The notes below the pieces were generated by a model that was given only the letters and a program-made list of their open reading frames with translations, searched no databases and was not told the origin of the DNA. Position numbers and translations under genes: made by a program. From Oscillospiraceae bacterium (lineage in GTDB: Bacteria > Bacillota > Clostridia > Oscillospirales > Oscillospiraceae): a stretch of 37,721 bases of DNA. Positions 17,201-24,872 of the stretch are shown here, in pieces; position 1 is the stretch's first letter; the number at the start of each line of letters is the position of its first letter. The stretch lies in the NCBI GenBank assembly GCA_031262065.1, contig JAISIK010000038.1:1-37721 (forward strand). The letters run 5' to 3'.

Positions 17201-19518
17201 CTCGGCCAGTAGGAGCTGCCGCCGATTGCGCCTTCGCCGTTGCCGACCTCGATGAGGTTGATGACGGAGTCGCGAGTCGGGGTGTAGCCTGCATAGGTGT
17301 CGAATGTGCCGAAGGTTATGCCCGGGTGGTTGAGCTGGGAGACAACCGGTGCATCATCGACATACTTTGTCTTTACGCCTTCTGTAACGGCTGCGCCGGT
17401 TTCATCGAGACCCATGTTTGCGTTGACCATCAGGTCGTTATACAGGTGCATGCCCGCATAGCCGGTCTTGTTGTTGAGCGCGGAGTTGTTACGGGAGACT
17501 GTGCCGTAGGTGTTGAAGGTGTTGGTATGGCCGGGTCCGCCGGACCATGTCATCTCGTAGCCGTAACCGGCGATGAAGTTGTCGTCGGTGTAGGAAGCTG
17601 CGGTAGCTCTTGCCTCTTCCCACTTGATCATCGTGCCGGCGTCGTTCATTGACAGGGAGCTCAAATCATAGTAGCTCGTCTGGGTGGCAGTATCGGTGGT
17701 ATCGAAATTGTTCGAGTGGTCGGTGACGAACAGATAATCGATATCGTCTGCATCCTTCGCATGATTAAATGCATCCACAAGCGTACCTGCGCCGTCGGAG
17801 TACTTCGTATGCGAGTGCAGCTGCCCAAAGTACAGCGACACGCCGCCTTCGCCGACGAAGAAGGACCAAGTCTTTTCGACTTCTTTCTTGTCTGCGCGGA
17901 CAATCTTGAGCGTGACTACGTGTTTGCCCTCGGTCAAATCGTTGGTCGGCTTGTAGCTGACCTTGCTTGCGGTAACGGTGGGTGTAACCGCGACATTGTC
18001 AACCGCCATGGTGACCTTCGGAGATGCGCCGACGTTTGCGATGACTGCCGAAATCTCGGGCTTCTTCTCGCTGCCGGTTGCCTCGTTGGCTGCCGGGGAG
18101 ACAGAAACAATCAGCGGCTCATCGGCGACCGTAAAGCTGCTTGTTGCCTCGGTGAGCATATCGTACTCGTTTTTCGAGGAAACCTTAATCTCCACAGCTG
18201 CCTTGCCTGCAAGCTCCGCTGCCGGAATGGTGAAGGAGTAGGTCTGTGCCTTTTCGCCTTCGGTGAGAACAGCATCCTTTGCTGCAGCGCCGTCGAACGC
18301 GTAGGTCGCCTTGACTTCTGTGAGCACGGTGATATCGTCAACACTGAAAGCAAAGACATAGTCCACGCCGATTGACGGCGCTTCCGTGGTCTCGATGACA
18401 ATCTTGGGGTTGATAACGAAGCCCGTATTATATGTATCTTCTACCTGATAGAAGTTAAACACATAAAGCTCCTGAGTATCGGAATAGTAGCTGTAAGTTT
18501 TAAACGAGCTGTTGTAGTATTCCAGATACTGCGTAGACTTCTTCCCACTCGTGGGGTTGGTGAACGTCGCCTTCTTGTTCATGATGGTATAGCCGCCTGT
18601 AACTGCAGCGAGCTGCCACAGCGTGTTATCGCTCTGTGCGTCCGCCATGAATGCATCGTTGCCGTCGTCGCCGGATGCAAGATACTTGCCGCCGGACTCG
18701 AAGGTGTAGTAGCCGCTGCCATCAATGGTAACGTTGAAGATCATGCCGCCGTTGCCCACATCGATGGAGGTAAGACCATCGACTGTTGCCTTGACTTCCG
18801 ACATGGAGGGGGAAGTTTCGTTGGAGTCCTGCGGTCCGAGAACAGCGCCTGCAGAGTCGTTGTAGATAACTACGCTGTCGCCGCTCCGGGGCAGATCGCC
18901 CGCAACAGGCTTTGTGCCGATGTAGCCGTCGCCGTCTGCATCTACGGAAGCGTCAACCGTGTAAAAGCTGAAGACAAAGATCTTAGTAACGAGATTGTCT
19001 TTGAGCGTCCATGCTTTGAAGCCGTTGAAGTACTCAAGGTAAATATCTTTGCCATCGTACTTGAACTCTGTGTTCATGATGGTGAAGCCCGAAACACCTT
19101 CGGCGGATGCTGCAGTAATCTTCCACTTTGCGCCGGAGATTGCCGTGTCGGAGAACGAGAGCACCTCCGACGAGTCGGTGACAAGGTACTTGCCGCCGCA
19201 GGTGATGTAGTAAGTACCGTCGCTGTTTGCAACGAGTTTGTACGCGCCTGCGCCGTCTTTGATTTGCAAGTCCGCAGTTTCCTCGTTGGTCTGCACCGCA
19301 GAGGCGACAATTGCGCCGCTGGCGCATTCGCTGCCGAAAACGGATCCTGCGGTTCCTGCGGAAGCGCTGTAGATGACTGCAGTCTGCTCAGCAGTCGGGA
19401 TTGTGCTGCTCTCTGTTGCAGTGTAGGTAGATGCAGCTGACGCAATTGTCGGCAGCATCGCGAAAACCATGACCACGGCAAGAAGCATAGCCATTGTTCT
19501 CTTGAAGTTCTTCCTCAT
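14251..19518 (-). CDS. S-layer homology (SLH) domain surface protein with PHP/CehA-like metallohydrolase domain and OB-fold-like repeats
   Basis: 1755 aa; signal peptide MRKNFKRTMAMLLAVVMVFAMLPTIASAAS; LYFGQLHSHTKYSDGAGT...LFVTDHSNNFD...SQLNHPGITFG...NNQDNHKGNWGDS; three C-terminal SLH repeats (FKDVAKNDWFHNSVQFVVEEGLFNG; YYEAAVAWGMDEGIIAGYPDGTFRP; FAKDAVQWCISVGIINGKSGKIDP); Pro-rich tail. Confidence 0.85.
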   Translation of the reverse strand: MRKNFKRTMAMLLAVVMVFAMLPTIASAASTYTATESSTIPTAEQTAVIYSASAGTAGSVFGSECASGAIVASAVQTNEETADLQIKDGAGAYKLVANSDGTYYITCGGKYLVTDSSEVLSFSDTAISGAKWKITAASAEGVSGFTIMNTEFKYDGKDIYLEYFNGFKAWTLKDNLVTKIFVFSFYTVDASVDADGDGYIGTKPVAGDLPRSGDSVVIYNDSAGAVLGPQDSNETSPSMSEVKATVDGLTSIDVGNGGMIFNVTIDGSGYYTFESGGKYLASGDDGNDAFMADAQSDNTLWQLAAVTGGYTIMNKKATFTNPTSGKKSTQYLEYYNSSFKTYSYYSDTQELYVFNFYQVEDTYNTGFVINPKIVIETTEAPSIGVDYVFAFSVDDITVLTEVKATYAFDGAAAKDAVLTEGEKAQTYSFTIPAAELAGKAAVEIKVSSKNEYDMLTEATSSFTVADEPLIVSVSPAANEATGSEKKPEISAVIANVGASPKVTMAVDNVAVTPTVTASKVSYKPTNDLTEGKHVVTLKIVRADKKEVEKTWSFFVGEGGVSLYFGQLHSHTKYSDGAGTLVDAFNHAKDADDIDYLFVTDHSNNFDTTDTATQTSYYDLSSLSMNDAGTMIKWEEARATAASYTDDNFIAGYGYEMTWSGGPGHTNTFNTYGTVSRNNSALNNKTGYAGMHLYNDLMVNANMGLDETGAAVTEGVKTKYVDDAPVVSQLNHPGITFGTFDTYAGYTPTRDSVINLIEVGNGEGAIGGSSYWPSYSEYDIALAKGWHVAPTNNQDNHKGNWGDSNTARVVIATEDFTEGGLYKAMSERHVYATEDQNLSIYYYLNDAFMGSIIPIDDDVEIETVHINASISDPDGEKLGKVQIIGENGLVLKTYTANSSSYELDVTIPNTDAYYYIKVTQADGNIAVTAPVWVGEATPIFGGIVTDSAMSAVGESEKITATVNNAAPLDYTISKVEFSLTVGDKTTVIETLNVEDTVASGTEKTYTFDYTRTVDGRQTISVIFYGEYNGKSFKCSASMTQKCYLAEDLLDVGIDYGHGNFYVSGGYTDNMSNFIAYCAENGVRVNFVQAGEMTYENIKDYKLLVLTVPFDKGALQSVDYTPAELEAIEQYAANGGNLIVTTKSDRLPKFELISADVTNGILEAVGANVRAVDGIIVDNEMKSNEAYRIYFSGAENTNPDHVFTAGAYTSSNAYGTVPGPTNETGFQLYNAGPIEILEGKEEDVTVLVKGYDTTWGASYGANFTGSAYVPNYETDTVTVEMGKVNIMTYEELEGGGWLVTSGCTFFSNYDIKDDQSYTNRFITKNILDSLRGDEKITKISNVHKNGKEGEEYTVEGIVTANASGYDQDTAFFDCIYIQDETRGINLFPVAGNFRIGQKVRAHGGVTYYCGEIELNLSDTYGGSIKIISDTVSPIEPEAVSAKVAMADSSIGNLMQVEGIVTSIHKTEGDIDKIYVRDTAGNEACLFINAYIMKDYTGLDNLKIGNEITGVGIGSRDVDETSATAAIFARLRVRDRSEIKITDSSVNVAKLFKDVAKNDWFHNSVQFVVEEGLFNGISSTQFAPNATLNRAMVVTVLYRMAGEPDTGSSVVPRDVVKGSYYEAAVAWGMDEGIIAGYPDGTFRPTQDVTREEMATFLYRYAVIIGGMTGAERNEALIASFPDAGSISSFAKDAVQWCISVGIINGKSGKIDPAGNATRAEFATIAMRYVQLATAPVVDPEPADPAPVDPAPVDPQPVN

Positions 19519-19586
19519 TTTTTATCCTCCTGTTCATATGTCGGCGGTTTCGCTTAGGGCGCAAAACCACCTATAGAGATGATGCT

Positions 19587-19592
19587 ATCATA
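19587..19592 (-). promoter_or_regulatory. Extended -10 element upstream of the SLH/PHP gene
   Basis: Minus strand TGCTATGAT within palindrome GCTATGATAGC; no good -35 identified. Confidence 0.35.
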
Positions 19593-19792
19593 GCACATCC
19601 GTTTTCAAAATGCCACTGTTAATACCTGTATAAAAAATGCAAATTTGTTTTTTGGTAATTTTAACAAAACGGAAACAAAATTTATTACTGAAATAAATTT
19701 AATTTGTCAAAAATTTCCGAAAACGCATTTGTTTTCAATAGTTTTACGATTTTGTACAGATTGCGCAGGAACTTGCAGTTTCGGCTTTTTTC

Positions 19793-19821
19793 TTGACAGC
19801 ATCCATGCGCGAACCTATAAT
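19793..19821 (+). promoter_or_regulatory. Perfect consensus sigma-A promoter for yibE/F-like gene
   Basis: TTGACA (19793-19798), 17 bp, TATAAT (19816-19821). Confidence 0.85.
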
Positions 19822-19862
19822 GGAACGATACTATACTATTAAATGTACGGAGGGCTTGCCCA

Positions 19863-21317
19863 ATGGATAAAAAAACCATCGCATGGGTTGCATACTTGCT
19901 CTGCGCCACTGCATTGCTGCTCGGCGCGGTCGTGTTTTTGATTTCGCAGCTTCTCGGCGCGCAGGATTTGCTCTGCCTCGTCTTTTTGGCGCTGACAATC
20001 TGCGGCGCGGGCAGTATGCTCGGCTACGGCGTAAAAATGCTGTTTTTTCCAAAAAAAGCGGATAGCGCGCCCGTCGTCCCTACAAAAAAGCTGCAAGCGA
20101 ACAAGCGCCCCGCTGCGCAGCTGCGTTCGCGGCAGAACCTTTCCCGCGCGCTGACGATTCTCATCCTCGCGTTGGCTTCGCTGCTGTTCTTCTTTGCGCG
20201 CAATTCTGCAATGGACGCAAGCGGCGCGCTGCAATCCACAGTAGCGCAGGCAACAGTCTATGAGAAAGCGGAGGTTCTGCGCATCGAGGAAAACGCCTTC
20301 CAGCACCAGCAGGACTTTGAGGATGTGCCCGTCGGGCATCAGCTCGTGCTTCTGGAACTTCTCGGCGGGGAATTCGAAGGCACACAGCTCAACGCGAAGA
20401 ACAACCTCAGTTATCTCTACGGGACAGTCTTAAAAGAGGGCGACCGCGTCACCGTGGCGCTCACGCTGAATAACGGGGAAATCGAAAGTTTCGTGCTTGC
20501 AGATTACGACCGCAGCTTCCCGCTGTTTCTGGTCGTGCTTGCCTTTATTGTCGTCACCGTTCTCGTCGGCGGCAAAGTCGGCGCAAAATCTTTGCTCGGC
20601 TTGGGGCTTACGATTCTTTGCATCTTCGGCGTGATGATTCCCCTGCTCTTCAAGGGCTATCCGACCATTCCGACGATTCTGATCATGTGCGCCTACGTCA
20701 CAGTCGTGGAATTCACCATTTTGGGCGGCGTGAACAAAAAAACGCTCTGCGCCATTCTCGGCACGATTGCGGGCGTTGTGCTTGCGGCGCTGTTCGGGCA
20801 GCTCGCCTGCGCACTGACACGCATCGACGGCTTCAAAATGTACGTTTCCGAATCCTCCATTGAGGCGCTCCTGCAAATCAAGCAGACGCAGAGCTTCACC
20901 GCCTCGCTGCAGCTCGGCGACCTGCTCTCCGGCGGGATTATCATCGCCGCACTCGGCGCGGTGAACGACGTTGCCATGAGCATCAGCTCGGCTATGAACG
21001 AGCTGATTGCAGTTGACCCCACGCTCACGCGCAGGCAGCTTCTGAAGTCGGGCATGAATATCGGGCGCGATATGGTCGGCACGATGACCAACACCGTCAT
21101 TCTCGCAATCACGGGCAGTTCCTTGGCGCTGCTGATGTACCTCTGGTCGCAGACGCCTTCGCTGCAGCAGCTGTTCTCCACGGCGTTTACCTCTGTGGAA
21201 ATCGTGCAGGTGCTGGCAAGCTCGGTCGGCGTTATTCTGGCAGTTCCGCTGTCCGCCTTGATCGGCACGCTGCTCTTTGCCAAGCCGCACAGAAAGCCCG
21301 CAGGCAAAAAAGCCTAA
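19863..21317 (+). CDS. YibE/F family membrane protein
   Basis: 484 aa multi-TM; soluble extracytoplasmic segment with ...LKEGDRVTVAL..., then VLIGGKVGAKSLLGLGL-type TM core, GGIIIAALGAVNDVAMSISSAMNEL typical of YibE/F. Confidence 0.85.
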   Translation: MDKKTIAWVAYLLCATALLLGAVVFLISQLLGAQDLLCLVFLALTICGAGSMLGYGVKMLFFPKKADSAPVVPTKKLQANKRPAAQLRSRQNLSRALTILILALASLLFFFARNSAMDASGALQSTVAQATVYEKAEVLRIEENAFQHQQDFEDVPVGHQLVLLELLGGEFEGTQLNAKNNLSYLYGTVLKEGDRVTVALTLNNGEIESFVLADYDRSFPLFLVVLAFIVVTVLVGGKVGAKSLLGLGLTILCIFGVMIPLLFKGYPTIPTILIMCAYVTVVEFTILGGVNKKTLCAILGTIAGVVLAALFGQLACALTRIDGFKMYVSESSIEALLQIKQTQSFTASLQLGDLLSGGIIIAALGAVNDVAMSISSAMNELIAVDPTLTRRQLLKSGMNIGRDMVGTMTNTVILAITGSSLALLMYLWSQTPSLQQLFSTAFTSVEIVQVLASSVGVILAVPLSALIGTLLFAKPHRKPAGKKA

Positions 21318-21329
21318 ATTAAAATAACT

Positions 21330-21365
21330 ATCGCGGCTGTGTTTTGCACACAGCCGCGATTATTT
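21330..21365. terminator. Bidirectional terminator between convergent genes
   Basis: atcgcggctgtg-ttttgca-cacagccgcgat then tattt. Confidence 0.7.
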
Positions 21366-21786
21366 ACGTTTTGCGAATGAATTTCTCGCCGCATTTCGGG
21401 CAGCGAATGCAAATTTTCCCGCGCCGTTTCGGCACGCGAACCGTCTGCTTGCAGGCGGGGCAGCTGAAATAGCGGTTATTGCGATCCTTCAGGCGCATCC
21501 AAAGATTCAGAAATTTCTTGTTCTCCAGCCCGCGCTTGTAGATATTGCGGGACATCATGCGGAACACCGCGTAAACCAGCAGCGCATAGGTCAAAACCGA
21601 CAGAAGCATCGCGATGATTTCCGAGAGCTCCACCCTCGCAGGATCTTGCGCAGCCCAAGCCCACGTCAAGACGCTGTTTACCAAACTTATCACCACTGCC
21701 GTGACCAGCAGAACAAGATTCAATTTATCCGAACCGTAGCGCCCCCGCATGAAGCGCTGCAGGGTATAGCCGAGTCGCCTGAACAT
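21364..21786 (-). CDS. Small membrane protein with C-terminal zinc ribbon (unknown function)
   Basis: MFRRLGYTLQRFMRGRYGSDKLN + two TM segments + CPACKQTVRVPKRRGKICIRCPKCGEKF. Start at 21786 preceded by aaagggtgg; longer ORF start at 21837 lacks an obvious RBS. Confidence 0.7.
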   Translation of the reverse strand: MFRRLGYTLQRFMRGRYGSDKLNLVLLVTAVVISLVNSVLTWAWAAQDPARVELSEIIAMLLSVLTYALLVYAVFRMMSRNIYKRGLENKKFLNLWMRLKDRNNRYFSCPACKQTVRVPKRRGKICIRCPKCGEKFIRKT

Positions 21787-21898
21787 GAAAACCACCCTTT
21801 CCCAATCGCGCGAAAAGAGCCTACGTCGCTCTTTCATGAATCATTATAGTCACGGCGCGGGATTTTACAAGTTTTGCGTGCAAATATTAACGATTTGT

Positions 21899-22735
21899 TC
21901 ACGCTTTCCCTCCACTGCGAAGAATCAGCAGGGGCAAATGCGGGCGATTTCCCAGACGCAAATGCACATTGCTGTAGCCCAGTCCCCGGCTGACGAACAG
22001 CGTGGTTTGCCCCTGCGTATACGCGCCCGCGTCGTAATCCGGCAGCAGTTCGCGCTTTGTGCCGAATATGCCGCCAAGCAGCGGCAGGCGCACGACCCCG
22101 CCGTGGCAATGCCCCGTTAAAACCAAATCCACGCCCAGTGCAGCCCACTGCTCGAGCGTATCGTTGCGGTGCGCAAGCATGAGAATATAGATTTCTTCCC
22201 CGTATGCCGCGCGAATCTCCGAAACCAGCTCCTGCGGCGTTTTCATATCGTACGGGCCGTACGGGTCGTGCACCCCCGCGACGACAATTTCAGAATCGCC
22301 GCGGCGCAGGGTGCAATAGGTATTGTCCAGCACCTGCACGCCCTGCGCGCGCATCCATGTGAGCAGGTTTTGCAGGCGCTCGACCCGCCACTCGTGATTC
22401 CCCGTCACATAATACGTCGGTGCAATCTCCAAAAGTCCGCGCAGTAAGGGCACGAGCATGGACAGCTCCGTGTTTTCATCGAACAAGTCGCCGTCGATGC
22501 AGATAATATCGGGCTTGCACGCGCGCACCTCGCGCAGCAGGCGTTTGCTGTCTTTGCCAAACTCCCTGCCGTGCAAATCCGCAATTTCCACTACGCGCAA
22601 GCCGTCAAATTCCGTCGGAAGTTTGGCAAAATGCAGCGACACCCGCTCCGTGCGAATCGAATAATTCTGCCAATAAAACAGGCAAGCGCCGATTAGGAGC
22701 ACAGCAAGCCCCGCCGCGAGCAGTTTCTTTCCCAT
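21899..22735 (-). CDS. Membrane-anchored calcineurin-like metallophosphoesterase (YkuE-like)
   Basis: MGKKLLAAGLAVLLIGACLFYW TM anchor; EIADLHGREFG, CIDGDLFDEN, YVTGNHEWR, VLTGHCHGG motifs. Confidence 0.9.
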   Translation of the reverse strand: MGKKLLAAGLAVLLIGACLFYWQNYSIRTERVSLHFAKLPTEFDGLRVVEIADLHGREFGKDSKRLLREVRACKPDIICIDGDLFDENTELSMLVPLLRGLLEIAPTYYVTGNHEWRVERLQNLLTWMRAQGVQVLDNTYCTLRRGDSEIVVAGVHDPYGPYDMKTPQELVSEIRAAYGEEIYILMLAHRNDTLEQWAALGVDLVLTGHCHGGVVRLPLLGGIFGTKRELLPDYDAGAYTQGQTTLFVSRGLGYSNVHLRLGNRPHLPLLILRSGGKA

Positions 22736-22774
22736 ATTGCCCCCACTCCCCTTTGAGAATCGCCGCAATGGCTA

Positions 22775-22803
22775 TTGTGCCGACGGCAAAAATTTGATAT
22801 AAT
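22775..22803 (+). promoter_or_regulatory. Promoter for recJ operon
   Basis: TTGTGC (22775-22780), 17 bp, TATAAT (22798-22803). Confidence 0.55.
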
Positions 22804-22835
22804 GCTAAGAAATGATTTTTTGGACGGTACTTGGT

Positions 22836-24872
22836 ATGAAGTATGGAATCTGGAATGTAGCTGTGCCCGACGCCTCTGCAGTTGCCCTCCTTGAAAAGGC
22901 GGGCTATTCTCCCCTGAGCGCGCGCGTGCTGTGCAGCCGCGGCTATGAAACGCCAGAGGCTGCGGCAAACTATCTCGACTGCAACTGCCCGCTTGTCGAC
23001 CCCTTGGAAATGAAAGATATGGACCGCGCCGTGGCTGCAATTGAAGCAGCCCTTGAGAAAAAGCAGCGCATTGCCGTTTTCGGCGACTACGATGTGGACG
23101 GCATCACCGCAAGCTGCCTTATGGCGCAGTATTTGCGGGGGCGCGGGGCGCACTGCGTGGTGCACATCCCCGGGCGGCTTGCAGAAGGCTATGGCTTAAA
23201 CGCGCCTGCCATCGAACAATTATATGCAGACGGCGTAGAGATGATTATCACCGTTGACTGCGGCATCACCGCCATGGAGGAAGCCGCGCTGTGCAAACGC
23301 CTCGGTATCACGCTGGTCATCACCGACCACCACGAGTGCAAGCAAACGCTTCCCGACGCGGTTGCAGTCGTTGACCCGCACCGCCCCGACTGCACCTATC
23401 CGCACAAAAACCTTGCAGGCGTCGGCGTTGCCTTTGCGCTGGTCTGCGCCCTGAGCGGCGACAGCGATTGGGCGATGGCGCAGTTTTGCGATTTGGTCTG
23501 CCTCGGCTCGATTGCCGATGTAATGCCCCTTTGCGGGCAAACGCGCCGCTTGGTTACCCTGGGGCTTGCAGCCATGCAAGCGCCGCAGCGCCCGGGGCTT
23601 CGTGCCCTGATTCGCGAAAGCGGCTGCGACAGCCGGAGCATCACCGCAGCAACCGTCGGCTACGTTCTCGCGCCGCGCATCAACGCTGCGGGGCGCATGG
23701 AATGCGCGGAGCTTGCCGTTCGGCTGTTTTTAACGGACGATGCGCAGGAGGCAGGCGAACTTGCAAAGACGCTTTGCGCCCTGAACACACAGCGCCAGCA
23801 AATCGAGGCGGAAATCTACCGCGAGGCGACCGCCGCCCTCGGCAATCCCGAATCCCTCGGCGGGGCGATTGTGTTAGCCGCTGAGCACTGGCATCAGGGC
23901 GTTGTGGGCATTGTCGCTTCGCGCCTGTCGGAAGAATTCTGCCGCCCGACCTTCCTGATTTGCCTCGACGGCGAGCACGGGAAGGCGTCCTCTCGTTCTT
24001 TCGGCGGCTTTAACCTCTTTGCGGCATTGGCGGAGCTTTCGCCGCTCTTGGAAGGCTACGGCGGGCACGAGCAGGCTGCGGGCTTCACCATCGCGCGGAG
24101 CAATCTCGACGCCTTTCGGCAGGCAGTGTCGGAAAAGGCCGCGGCATTCTACTCCGCGGGCGGCGCGCAATCCGCGCTGGAGGTCGATTGCGAGATTGAC
24201 CCCGCGCTTCTGACCGAAGAAAATATTCGCGCTCTGGCGCAACTCGAACCCTGCGGCACGGGCTGTGTGAAGCCGCTATTCTGCATCAGCGAGATGCAAA
24301 TCGCGCGTGTGTGCACCGTCGGCAGCGGCAAGCATCTGCGCCTGCAACTGACCGCCAAGAGCGGGCTGTCCTTTCAGGCAATCTACTTCTCTGCGGGCGA
24401 CTTGCTGCGCAATCTATCCGTCGGCGACTGCATCGATGCAGTCTTCTCCCCGCAGATGAACAGCTTCCGCGGCGCGGATACCGTGCAGCTCTTCCTGAGC
24501 GATTTGCGCGCCGTGCGCCCCACCGCCTTTTACGAGCGCTTCCGCGCAAACAAGCCGCTCTCGCGGGCGGAGGCGCTGCTTCTCTCGCCGGAGCGCGCAG
24601 ATGTGGCGCACGTGTGGAACTATCTGCGCGTGAGCGCGCCGCTTCGCTGCAGCATCGACGAGCTTTGCCACGCGGTGTCTGCACACTCGCGCTATCGGCA
24701 CAGCGTGCGGCGCACGCTGCCCTGCCTGGACGTTTTGGCGGAGCTTGCGCTCATTGCGCTGCGCCGCACGGGCGCAGAAATCGAAATAGAAATTCTCCCG
24801 CACAGCCAAAAGAATCCGCTGGAAAACAGCGGGCTGTTTCAAACGCTGTGCAGCTTGAAAGCAGGTGAGTAA
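22836..24872 (+). CDS. recJ: Single-stranded-DNA-specific exonuclease RecJ
   Basis: DHH motifs: AVFGDYDVDGITASCL, ITVDCGIT, VITDHHE, LAGVGVAFAL; C-terminal DHHA1 SSRSFGGFNLFAAL, GYGGHEQAAGF. Start could be 22812. Confidence 0.93.
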   Translation: MKYGIWNVAVPDASAVALLEKAGYSPLSARVLCSRGYETPEAAANYLDCNCPLVDPLEMKDMDRAVAAIEAALEKKQRIAVFGDYDVDGITASCLMAQYLRGRGAHCVVHIPGRLAEGYGLNAPAIEQLYADGVEMIITVDCGITAMEEAALCKRLGITLVITDHHECKQTLPDAVAVVDPHRPDCTYPHKNLAGVGVAFALVCALSGDSDWAMAQFCDLVCLGSIADVMPLCGQTRRLVTLGLAAMQAPQRPGLRALIRESGCDSRSITAATVGYVLAPRINAAGRMECAELAVRLFLTDDAQEAGELAKTLCALNTQRQQIEAEIYREATAALGNPESLGGAIVLAAEHWHQGVVGIVASRLSEEFCRPTFLICLDGEHGKASSRSFGGFNLFAALAELSPLLEGYGGHEQAAGFTIARSNLDAFRQAVSEKAAAFYSAGGAQSALEVDCEIDPALLTEENIRALAQLEPCGTGCVKPLFCISEMQIARVCTVGSGKHLRLQLTAKSGLSFQAIYFSAGDLLRNLSVGDCIDAVFSPQMNSFRGADTVQLFLSDLRAVRPTAFYERFRANKPLSRAEALLLSPERADVAHVWNYLRVSAPLRCSIDELCHAVSAHSRYRHSVRRTLPCLDVLAELALIALRRTGAEIEIEILPHSQKNPLENSGLFQTLCSLKAGE

